Shown piece after piece: positions 21,266 to 29,630 of a DNA stretch of 29,630 nt (positions within the stretch are counted from its first letter, which is position 1; each line of letters opens with the position of its first letter). The notes under the pieces are model-generated. The model made no database searches, was not told where the DNA came from, and worked only from the letters and a program-made list of their open reading frames with translations. Source of the DNA: Didymodactylos carnosus (lineage: Eukaryota > Rotifera > Eurotatoria > Philodinida > Philodinidae); NCBI GenBank assembly GCA_905250885.1, contig CAJNOQ010001651.1, forward strand, positions 1 through 29,630, given 5' to 3'. A program made the position numbers and the translations under genes.

Positions 21266-21308
21266 TTGAACTCATTCAATATTTTCTGAAAATATTGAAT
21301 GAGTTCAA
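21266..21308. repeat. Perfect 43-bp palindrome
   Basis: The 21-base arm at 21266-21286 (TTGAACTCATTCAATATTTTC) is followed by one T and then its exact reverse complement at 21288-21308. With a one-base spacer it would form a cruciform in DNA or a perfect hairpin in RNA. It has no coding potential. Confidence 0.9.
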
Positions 21309-21620
21309 TACACAGTAGTTTGGAAAACATTTTTCATCACACTGAAAGACACAAAGACGAAAGTTTTCACTAATTTAACTGGACATCGTCAATTTGTTCT
21401 TGTATTGAAGAAGTATCAAAGTTGTGAAGTGGTATGAATACAAAATCTCATGTATCTCTAATACTAAATAATCGTCATATTGTCAGTTATCTTCCTTGCA
21501 CACGATATTATCTGCACGGATGACTGCTTTTCATTTCTTCTATAGAGTGTGAGTTCTAATAAAAGCGAGAACTTCAATATACTTCAATTCTTATGTACAA
21601 ATATATCTTCAACTAAACGA

Positions 21621-21661
21621 TATGTATGTATGTATATATATATGTGTGTGTGTGTGTGTGT
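21621..21661. repeat. TATG/(TA)n/(TG)n microsatellite
   Basis: TATGTATG units run into TATATATA and then TGTGTGTG repeats. Confidence 0.85.
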
Positions 21662-23410
21662 TGAGTAAATAAAAGTCAAGTGTTATTTCACATTCACTTT
21701 ATAATAAAACGATCAATACTACTACTTAACAACAGTTTCACACCATGTTTGATGTGTACAATATTGCTCAATATTTTTTCTTCTTCTTGCCTCATAAGAC
21801 GCTGTATACAAAAAAATGGGAAAACTGATATAATGAAGAATTCTTTTTTTTTTACGAAGAGAAAGAGAGAATTTTACTAAAATCTGACTTATCTCTCCTA
21901 CAAACACAATATCAGGATTGAATAAGACTTGATAAATGTAAAAAGTCAAAGATCTCCTCTTACTGTGAGTGTTCATCAAGATCAATTATTTCAAATCGCA
22001 TCTATATCTTGCAGTTAGTTTTTCAAATTTTTTGTTCCAATCAGTGTACAACATCGATATAATACACCACATTTTCCTCGAAATGTTTAGAAAAAAAAAG
22101 ATCGATTGTTGTCTAATATAATAAAACATACGACCATTTGGATTTTACTCGTCCGTAACAGCTGTTTAAACTGAGAACTATATTTCGTAGAAATAACAGC
22201 TAAGTTGGTCTACACGTGACCTAATTCATATAGGTAATTGTTTACCCATTTAGACTATTTCACCAAGGTAAGTTTAAACGGTATACTCTCTTCAAAATAT
22301 ACAGAATACAAACAAACAAAAATCTTGACTATTTTACTTGTTTTTCTTGCTTTTTTTTTTTGAACATGCCTCATCATACAAAAAGTAAAACTGTTCACTT
22401 TGATTCATAATTTCATATTATTGAAATGCCTTATTTTGTCGACATGGGTGAGAGTTAAGCTAAATGTTATTTTAAAAAATTTATAAATCTATTCGATTAA
22501 TTTTTAGTAGTTACAATGATCATGTCACAATGTTTCGTATATAAATAGTTTTCTTAAAATATTTCTTGACTAGAAACAGTGACATTATCTTTCAAGTGTG
22601 CCTTCTATGCCAAAATGTTCGTTTCATTACTACTCCATTTGTTCACAGTCTAAAATGTCTTGAAATTGATACATTTTCTCAAAAGAGTACAAATTAGATT
22701 TTTTTTTTCTTTGTTAATAAAGGACTCATACATATCGGCATGGTTTCAGTTTTTCTTTCTCTCTATTTTTCTCTCATTACTGTAAATATTATTTCAATTG
22801 TATTATACAAATGATGTATCTTATATTTTTCAAGGGAAGCAGGAAAAAAATATAAATTTGTCTTTATTTCTATTTGATGTTCGAGCAATAGTTCTCTGTT
22901 TATCGGCTCTTTATTGCTTAGAAATAATAATAATAATAAATAATAATAGTCAGGCTAATAATAGAAAACGAAAAAATTGAGATGAAAACGTGTGTAAGCC
23001 ATATATTAATATAAAAAAGTAACCAAAACAAAATTTTATATTCAATATTTTTTCCCTTTTCCCGTAGAAAGCAATAAGTAATAACATAATCTTCATCATT
23101 CTTTTTTTTCTCTTCTAACTAATATAGTTGTTTTACACCGCATTAATAACCCTTATCGTGAGCAAATAACGTATTGGAATATTCATTCTATTTTTTCTTT
23201 TTCTTTTCTTTCATCATTGAAGAAACTCAACAACCAATGATTAAAACATTCACATATCAATATTTTTCATCGATTGGTCGATACACGAGAAAGAGCGAAA
23301 GTAACGAAGAAGAAGAAAAAAAAAGCGAGGGATTGTAACTTTAAATTAATTTTTAATATACAAGTAAATTTTAATCGGCGCAAGTAAACAATTGGTGGCT
23401 TTTTCAATTA

Positions 23411-23414
23411 ACAG
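23411..23414 (+). promoter_or_regulatory. Possible 3' splice or trans-splice acceptor just before the start codon
   Basis: TTTTTCAATTAACAG ends at 23414, six bases before the ATG at 23421. This fits either the end of a 5' UTR intron or a spliced-leader acceptor. The pyrimidine tract is weak, so the call is tentative. Confidence 0.35.
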
Positions 23415-23420
23415 ACGAAC

Positions 23421-25703
23421 ATGAGTCCAGTAAGACACCATATGGATAATAATCTTCAATTAGATTCACCAAAAATGGTTTCAGTAACAAAATCTACTAC
23501 AACATCATCATCCTCTTCTTCATCCAACTCACCATCTATTCAATCTTCAACAAGTATTTCACCCTCCTCACTATCTCAACAACAGCAACAACAACAGCAA
23601 CAGCAGCAGCAACAACAGCAACAATCATCTCTTCATATTTTATCATCCACATTACCAAATGGAAATGCATCCAATTTTTTTCCATTTCCAATGAATTTTT
23701 ATCATCCTTACATGCATCCATTTACAGCTGCTCTACGTGCGGCACATCAAAATCATCAGCAAAATTTTTCCTACGATACTCTGGCTGCTGTTTCATCGTA
23801 TAATAATCGATTGAATAACGGTACGGGAACAATGACGAATACTCCAAATGATGGTGGAGTATTTTCATTTAATACTGTAAATACAAATGGTGGTTTATTT
23901 ACTAAAAATAATACTAAAGACGATACATCGGATAATGATTTAGCAGAAGGTAAGATTTAAAATGACTTATTTATCTTTATCACGTTTATCTGTCCTTTTG
24001 ACCTTCCTTGTTTTTTTTTTTGCTTTCACAGATATTTACATAGGTGATAATCTTTCAGCTCTCCCCGTCAGAAATGTATGTTTGATAGGTCCAACAGCAA
24101 CTGTTCGAACTTTTCAGAGATATCTCATTTTATATACAGGCAACGTAATTTGAATTGGTTTTATTTTGAAAAAAATAGTTAGTATTACAACGTGACTGAG
24201 TCAAATTGTAGAGAAAAAAACTCTTTTATGAAATTGTAAACATCAAAATATAGGGCTCTACAGCGATTCAATATAAAACCATTTCGAATTTTCTAGCATA
24301 TAGCATAAGAAATTATTAATATAAATTGTGACAGTACACACAATGGAGTATGAGTCACAGTTGTTCTCAATATTGATATTCTTACAATTAATTTCACATT
24401 TTTGTTAAAGTTAGAGTATCGATCAAAAGTACAGACAATATTCTGAAATCGCGTTAATTTCATTTTGTTTAATGCAATGTTCTATCTCACTATCCAAAAA
24501 AAACAAAAAATTGCTACTTTTTTTAATGCTCCTGCATATATTAGAGAAATTTTTTGCATTTTTTAAGTAAATAAGAAAATTCAATTGTTTGATAATGATG
24601 ATAATCTAATTTTATATGTACACTTTTTTTCTTTTCTAGATTCGGATGATGACCGAGACAGTAAACGTCGTCGAACAAGAACAAATTTTACTAGTATTCA
24701 GATAGAAGAACTTGAACGAGCATTTCAAGATGGTAAATTTCATACTGCTCTCAATGCTATTACATCTATTAAGAATGAATTTTTGTTTTGTCAAATTTTA
24801 GGACATTATCCTGATGTTTATATGAGAGAAGCATTGGCAATGCGATTAGATTTAATTGAGTCAAGAGTACAGGTAAATATATAGAACTGAGCATTTATGA
24901 CTTTGCCTAGAATGAATTTTTGACTCTAATTGATTAGAATTAATTTTGAGAATGATATCGTGTTACAACATAACCATTGTATTAAGATTAATGTTTTCAT
25001 TTAGGTATGGTTTCAAAATCGTCGTGCAAAATGGCGTAAAATGGAAAATACTAAAAAAGGTCCGGGTAGGCCTCCACATAATGCCCATCCGACCACTTGT
25101 TCAGGTGAACCAATATCCAAAGAAGAATTAGAAAAAAAACGTCGTGAAGCAGACGAAAAGAAGAAACGTAAACAATGTGATAGACAACGTCGTTTAGATG
25201 CAAAAAAACATACACTATTACACAATATTACTAATAATAATTCTTCCGATGATAATACTGTTGTAAATACAACTGGAGATCAACTTAACATTTCAACATT
25301 ATCAACAGCAACTACCAATGATCATACAATTGGTGATAGTGATGATTCACTTTTAGATGATATATCACCACCAATATCAGAAACAAGTGTCACAACACCG
25401 ATAGATAAATCATCAACTCCAAAACCAACTGAACCACCTTTATCCAATAAATGTTCATATTCTATCGATCGTATTCTATCTCAAAATAGTCAACAAAAAC
25501 AACAACAACAACAAAAACAGACACGAAAAATATTAACATCATCACCATCATCACCACAACAAAATTCAAAATATCATCGAACAACGTCACCAAATTCAAA
25601 TAATCATTTATTACGGACAGTTTCAAATGGACATAATAATCATACTTATCAACAGGTGCCAATATATAGAATGAGAAATGATAATCCATTCTCTTCTTCT
25701 TGA
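23421..25703 (+). CDS. UNCX: UNCX/unc-4-class paired-like homeobox transcription factor
   Basis: Four exons: 23421-23949, 24640-24732, 24802-24872 and 25005-25703. The introns follow GT-AG and lie in phases 1, 1 and 0; 463 codons result. Residues 1-176 are Ser/Asn/Gln-rich with a 16-Gln run. The homeodomain spans residues 186-245. It has RRRTRTNFT at its start, [20 protein letters not shown] in the middle and [12 protein letters not shown] in helix 3, with Q50 and N51. The next block, [18 protein letters not shown], is diagnostic of UNCX/Unc-4 proteins. A Lys/Arg-rich helix follows. YSIDRILS at 383-390 fits an eh1 motif that binds Groucho/TLE co-repressors. Intron 3 falls between homeodomain residues 46 and 47, a site shared by many paired-class genes. 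Relatives repress alternative fates in motor neurons and pattern somites or segments. The ATG at 23421 is the first in frame; unseen 5' exons remain possible. Confidence 0.93.
23577..23624 (+). repeat. Polyglutamine tract (16 CAA/CAG codons)
   Basis: Sixteen consecutive Gln codons mix CAA and CAG, within the N-terminal low-complexity part of the homeobox protein. The mixture makes slippage less likely than in a pure CAG run. A second Gln-rich patch lies in exon 4 near 25491-25519. Confidence 0.9.
23950..24639 (+). other. Intron 1 of the homeobox gene (690 nt)
   Basis: Donor GAAG|GTAAGA and acceptor TTTTTTTCTTTTCTAG join exon 1 and exon 2 in phase 1, creating an Asp codon (G|AT). The result reads [15 protein letters not shown], an acidic run leading into the homeodomain. 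The intron holds only chance open frames. Confidence 0.9.
24640..24732 (+). other. Homeobox exon 2 (helix 1)
   Basis: This exon encodes the acidic lead-in and homeodomain residues 1 to 22 (RRRTRTNFT to ERAFQD), plus the first base of the codon for residue 23. It contains Phe8 and helix 1. Confidence 0.9.
24733..24801 (+). other. Intron 2 of the homeobox gene, 69 nt, in frame and stop-free
   Basis: The donor is GATG|GTAAAT and the acceptor TCAAATTTTAG|GAC, phase 1. Removing it gives AFQDG-HYPDV, the expected contiguous homeodomain. The intron is a multiple of three and has no in-frame stop, so unspliced RNA would encode 23 extra residues and stay open. Confidence 0.9.
24873..25004 (+). other. 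Intron 3 of the homeobox gene (132 nt)
   Basis: Donor CAG|GTAAAT and acceptor TTTTCATTTAG|GTA, phase 0, between homeodomain Gln46 and Val47. Confidence 0.92.
25458..25481 (+). other. eh1-like co-repressor motif YSIDRILS
   Basis: Encodes residues 383-390 in exon 4. The pattern aromatic-S-I-x-x-I-L fits the engrailed homology 1 motif that docks on the Groucho/TLE WD40 domain. It lies about 140 residues after the homeodomain in an otherwise Ser/Thr/Gln-rich tail. Confidence 0.75.
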
Positions 25704-26012
25704 ACTTTAATAGCAAAAACGACAAAAAAGAAAAAAAATCATCTGTTCTTCTTTGCTCTAACGTCTACTATTTTGACACATATCCCGGTTGTTTTTGCAT
25801 TATCTATTGATAGAAAGATAGAATTTTATTTAGAAGTATTTTGTCTTCTTTTTCTTAACTTTTTTTATCTATCTATATATATATATATACACATACACAT
25901 ATATCTATGGAAAAAATAAGATCTTGATCTAAAACAAAAGACTGTTTTTTTCTCATACAGTGATTTCACATATACGCACAATTTGTTTTTTAATTAAAAA
26001 CCATCACTATTT

Positions 26013-26052
<40 letters not shown>

Positions 26053-26165
26053 CGTATAATTATTATCGATGTAAACTCTTCCTTTTTTTTTCTTTTTTGT
26101 TTGCTTGTGTACATACCACTACTTTTAAACTTATTTTTCTTCGCGAACTTATTAAATATAATGAA
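25704..26165 (+). other. Probable 3' UTR of the homeobox gene
   Basis: The non-coding sequence after the TGA at 25701-25703 includes T runs and a TA microsatellite. It is called by position only; the true transcript end is not visible. Confidence 0.4.
26011..26060. repeat. (TA)n microsatellite
   Basis: About 25 TA units with few interruptions. A shorter one lies at about 25874-25890. Confidence 0.85.
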
Positions 26166-26177
26166 AATAAAAATAAA
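26166..26177 (+). terminator. Tandem AATAAA polyadenylation signals
   Basis: AATAAAAATAAA gives two overlapping candidate signals about 460 bp after the homeobox stop codon. Another AATAAA lies near 26285. Placement suits 3' end formation, but AT-rich DNA yields such strings by chance. Confidence 0.4.
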
Positions 26178-27616
26178 ATTTAACAATTTTCATCTTTATT
26201 GATCATAGGAACAAGTAAAGAGAGAATTTACTATTAAAATAATGGGTAAGAAAAAAATGTCGACTTTTTTTATCAGAATCTAATAAATAAAGTGATGATT
26301 AGCAAATCTGATATAGTATTGAGCTTTTAAAAAATATTTTTTGATGTATACTTTTTAACACATTTAAATGAAGCATGGAATGACGCGTGTATTAATCCAT
26401 CAATATTTTATTTTATTTTTTTTTGTTTTTTGCTTTTTGAAATACTTGCGCAAGCTTTTAAATCATATTATTCATGATTAATCGCGTTTAGAATGGAGAC
26501 CAGTCATTCCTTCTTCTTCTTCTTCTAGTTTTGTTTTTATTTTTCTTGATCGTTATCAATATTACGTTGAATTTTTTTTTTTCTTTTTGGTATGATACCT
26601 GCGGCATCCATAAGGAGCGCGTTATCGGTCTATTTGATATTTGTCCAAATGACAGAGAGAGTGAAAAACGTTGATCGATCTATGACTTGATAAATTTGAC
26701 AAAAATATAACAAAAAAAAAAAACCAGTGTAGAGTTAGCGAATACAAATGAACAATCATAAAATATTTTAAAACAAAATTAGAGAAACAAATCATTTTTG
26801 ATATAAAAAAATCTATTGGTAATAAATGTACTCCTTGACAACAAGTTTGAAATTCTAGTAAAATAATCGTATTGAAAGTATATTTATTAGATTATTAGAT
26901 AAGAATAAAAATAATTGTGAAACTGGATACAAATCAAACCTTTTTTTTTCTTATTTTTTGACGATTAATGAACAAAGTTTTAGATTCAAAAGTATAACAT
27001 ATAATATTAAACAAAATATATAAATGAGATCAATTTTTTAATATACTTCATTTCCAAGATCATCTGGTATATTTACGATTAGTGTCCCAATTAGAACTAT
27101 TTTTACTTGCTTTTATTTAGTCTCATTTTACTATAATTAAGTATGTATTATCGTTAAATATGATCAAAACAGAAGAGAGATCATTATTTTTTATGTATAC
27201 AGTCTATATTGACAAAAGGATTCAGTAGTAGTAGTAGTAGTTCATTATATACACATACACATATTTTGTCAACGTGTACAATGACAATTGACCTTGAGAG
27301 AGAAAAATGAATTGAACAATATTGGTATTCTTTTTTCTACATAGGATCTGATCAGGTATCACTAATAAAACAGTAACAGATATACAAGTATCAAATTTTT
27401 CCAACTATAATATAATGATACAGTTTGATTTGAACAAATATCCATTTATTTTTTAAATTTTAGTTAACTGTGTTCAATATAGATTGTTATGCTTGTGTGT
27501 CATCTATATATCTAAATAGATATGACGTAGGACAAATTAGTTAGACACACATTATAGGTTGCTTATTTAAGAATGAAAATAGTGTATGATACTGTGTGTC
27601 ATTTATTATTTTTTCT

Positions 27617-27659
<43 letters not shown>

Positions 27660-28172
27660 GTATAACAGAATTATTGTTATTATACCTTAGAAAAATATAG
27701 TTACATTTCCGAATGTGTTTCCTATTAAAAAATTTGAGTTTGTTTTACAGAAATCAATATGTATTTTAAATTATATAAGATATAATTAAGTATTGTTAAT
27801 GATGAACAAACGAATGAATGAAATAAGAAAAATCGCACGAAGACATTTGTCCATGATGGTCAATTATTAGCTGAACATTTTATTTATCAAAATGTTTAGA
27901 AAATGATTCTTAATTAAATTTTAAAATTCTGAAAATCATATTATAAATATTGATACAGTATTCTTTTAAAATCGAAATCAATATCAAATTGAGAGTAATA
28001 TAACACTATTCTTTTTACAGAAAAATTAATCATATTTAAAACATAATTTTCAGGTGATTTTTATGAAAGATCTTCGTCAAAAATACATGACATGATAGCT
28101 AAAAGTCTCCACTTTCAATTGTACTATAAAAAAAAAAATTATCACTACATATATGACTTCCATGCATTTTAG
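26178..28172. other. Intergenic, AT-rich, no gene confirmed
   Basis: Contains an AGT trinucleotide run (27224-27242) and a TC/TA microsatellite (27614-27660). A possible small coding segment begins after TTTTCAG at about 28053 (DFYERSSSKIHDMIAKS in frame), followed by the stronger coding-like segment at 28173. No other exon was recognised. Confidence 0.4.
27614..27660. repeat. (TC)n/(TA)n microsatellite
   Basis: About fourteen TC units pass into TA repeats. Confidence 0.85.
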
Positions 28173-28326
28173 CAACTTTTCTGAAAGTTCTGGGAGAAAA
28201 AATGTCCCTTGAAGCGATTACATCTGCTGTACATGCACATCGTAGCCGTCATATTCAAAAGTTTATCGAATTATATGAAACAAACTCTTTTGATTCAGAC
28301 TCATATTCAGATGCATATCTTAATCC
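28173..28326 (+). CDS. Candidate exon of an unrecognised gene
   Basis: After an acceptor-like CATGCATTTTAG the frame reads TFLKVLGEKMSLEAITSAV and continues HAHRSRHIQKFIELYETNSF. It ends in a Ser/Asp/Tyr-rich stretch before TGA at 28328. The amino acid mixture (Glu, Ala, His, Arg, Leu in a helical pattern) is unlike the Ile/Phe/Asn/Lys noise in this DNA, which is my main reason for the call. CC|GTGAAA at 28327 could be a donor. I do not recognise the family. It might also be a relic exon or a small gene starting at the ATG at 28202 (42 codons). Confidence 0.4.
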
Positions 28327-28379
28327 GTGAAAAAGTATGATCCTGGAACCAAGTCCAATTTTTCTGACTTTTCTTATAG

Positions 28380-28498
28380 ATTTTGTATGTTACACGTATC
28401 TCGATGACGGAGCAATGGTTCTTGTTGTTGAAACCAATAGTTTGCCAAAAGTAATGTCTCAAAAGATTTTTGATTCGATGCTTTATTTATTTTCATAA
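28380..28498 (+). CDS. Candidate second coding segment downstream
   Basis: After the acceptor-like TTTTCTTATAG the frame reads VCYTYLDDGAMVLVVETN and on to KVMSQK before TAA at 28496. The pattern suggests beta strands. A 53-nt intron (28327-28379) would join it to the previous segment, but the reading phase then differs from this one. So either the true donor lies elsewhere or a frameshift has occurred. It may be a relic. Confidence 0.3.
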
Positions 28499-29114
28499 TT
28501 GATCATTTCAACGACTCGTGAAGAGTAAAAGATTAATGAATTGAACAAAAACAAAAAAAAAAATTCGGCTCTTTTATGTTATTCTCATACGTAGTTAGCT
28601 CGAATTCTACAACTCTTATAGGAAAGGAAAAAAAAAAAAGGTCTTTGCATCATCCATCTTTGACCCACTATCTTTTGAACGATAATGGGAGAATCTAGTC
28701 TTAAAAAATTTTCTTATAACTATACTTTAAACAAGATTTTATGTCTCGATTTGACTTCTAGTTATTAAAATAGCATTTTGAAAAGAGATGATAGGCAGTT
28801 TAAAAATCACAAATCATCCAATTTGTTTCTCTTTCTCTTATTCGTTCCCACACGTATGTTGAATATTTTCTTTCATATTTATTTTTAAGATAATAAATCG
28901 ATTATAATAATAAATCATTAATATCAGTTTTTTTTTTTTCTTCTCGCGATATCATCAATTGTAAATATTCAATGAACAATTAATATTAACACCTCTTCGT
29001 TCTTTCTCCATCGCTTCATAGTTCGATCAAAATCATTTCTCTTTTCAAATATATATGATAAATATATTTATAGATATTTATAGATATATATATAAAGAAA
29101 GAGTGAGAGAAGCT
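28499..29114. other. Intergenic, no gene seen
   Basis: AT-rich spacer with A and T runs and no coding or RNA signature that I recognise. Confidence 0.5.
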
Positions 29115-29594
29115 CTTTTGTTTCCGAAACTATGAAAAACACAAAGTTTTTTTTTTTTTTTTCTTCTTCTTTTTATTATTTGTTAAAAGAAGAAGAATTC
29201 ATCATTTTCCTGTCGTTATCAAACGTTTTATATGTCACTCAAAGAATTAGCCATTTTTTATTGCGTATAGATCAAGGTACATAATAAAAAGTGTCTATGT
29301 ATGTTTGTGTGTACATATCTATGACCGATTACTGAATCAAACAAATTTTTAGCTGTCGCGTAATACATACAGGTGAAAAGAAAATGCGATATAATTCATG
29401 GTTTAGTAAAATATTTATGAAGGATCAATCAAATCGTTTTATTTATAAGTAATACGCTTTATACTATCCTATAGGAACTATCATGTCTTTATAATAATGT
29501 ACATACACATACCTGAACAATATCGATCTCTCGAAAGAAAAAAGAAAAAAAAAAAAAAAAAACTTTGTGTTTTTCATATTTTCGGAAACAAAAG
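29115..29594. repeat. Terminal inverted repeat pair with T/A runs (possible MITE)
   Basis: CTTTTGTTTCCGAAAC and on through ATGAAAAACACAAAG, then a run of T, starts at 29115. Its inverted copy, beginning with an A run, ends at 29594. Each arm is about 55 bp with one mismatch in the unique part. The roughly 370-bp interior has no coding frame. It could be a MITE. Alternatively the poly-T ends could reflect two Pol III-like units facing inward. Confidence 0.6.
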
Positions 29595-29630
29595 CGGTTC
29601 GGGCACGCTTTGTTTATATATATTAATATA

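Larger units (their letters stand above)
21309..23420. other. Upstream region of the homeobox gene
   Basis: No coding exon was recognised. A TA/TG microsatellite lies at 21621-21661. The promoter and 5' untranslated region of the homeobox gene should lie towards the right end. T-rich and purine-rich runs are common and I cannot assign a TATA box or start site. Confidence 0.45.

Noticed and set aside
21266-21308. microRNA precursor
   Set aside because: The hairpin has a one-base loop and perfect pairing, unlike a natural pre-miRNA.
23536-23721. Antisense 61-codon frame
   Set aside because: Complement of the Ser/Gln-rich exon 1 of the homeobox gene; its Val/Ala run simply mirrors the polyglutamine codons.
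24585-24884. Single unspliced 99-codon gene
   Set aside because: It starts within intron 1 and reads through the 69-nt intron 2; splicing gives the proper homeodomain, so the unspliced frame is not the gene model.
25462-25725. Antisense 87-codon frame
   Set aside because: Complement of exon 4 low-complexity codons; no domain.
1-29630. CRISPR array or bacterial operon
   Set aside because: No regularly spaced repeats with unique spacers; spliced homeobox gene and repeat types show metazoan nuclear DNA.

Overview
The window is AT-rich animal nuclear DNA. It has spliced coding exons with GT-AG introns, a homeobox gene, many microsatellites and several classes of cut-and-paste transposon remnants. 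Nothing is prokaryotic: there are no operons, ribosome binding sites or CRISPR arrays. The two short introns (69 and 132 nt) and the high AT content suggest a small-genome invertebrate. A bdelloid rotifer is one guess, but nothing here proves it.

Left part (1 to about 13 kb): a transposon graveyard. It holds a hAT-like non-autonomous element with near-perfect 8-bp target duplications (574-1353), a long-armed foldback flanked by TA (1891-3736), a second foldback (6141-6658), a region with clustered ACGCGT sites and repeats (7976-8927), a short hAT-like MITE carrying CCCTA repeats (9397-9803), and a TA-flanked element with AAGACAC subterminal repeats and a tRNA-Gly-like relic (10644-11529). The last one sits inside a decayed minus-strand Mab-21/cGAS-like nucleotidyltransferase gene (about 9902-12070). 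The nucleotidyltransferase GS and DxD motifs and the C-terminal Mab-21 block can still be read, but stops and frame changes break the gene.

At 13139-13576 (minus) lies a short, intact, intronless gene for a two-pass membrane protein of the CD225/dispanin type. A second coding-like segment follows it downstream at 12860-12979.

Right part (13.6-29.6 kb): a gene-poor, very AT-rich interval around one clear gene. This is a four-exon UNCX/unc-4-class paired-like homeobox gene (23421-25703, plus) encoding 463 residues. It has a polyglutamine run, a Q50 homeodomain, the UNCX-type conserved segment after the homeodomain, and an eh1-like Groucho-binding motif. Its 69-nt intron inside the homeobox has a length divisible by three and no in-frame stop, so retention would insert 23 residues between helix 1 and helix 2. 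About 10 kb upstream and 4 kb downstream hold no recognisable gene except two coding-like fragments near 28.2-28.5 kb. These flanks carry palindromes, a foldback and microsatellites, and plausibly regulatory DNA.

The genes do not form a pathway. The window joins a developmental transcription factor domain to a transposon-rich stretch containing an immune-type or developmental nucleotidyltransferase relic and a membrane protein gene.
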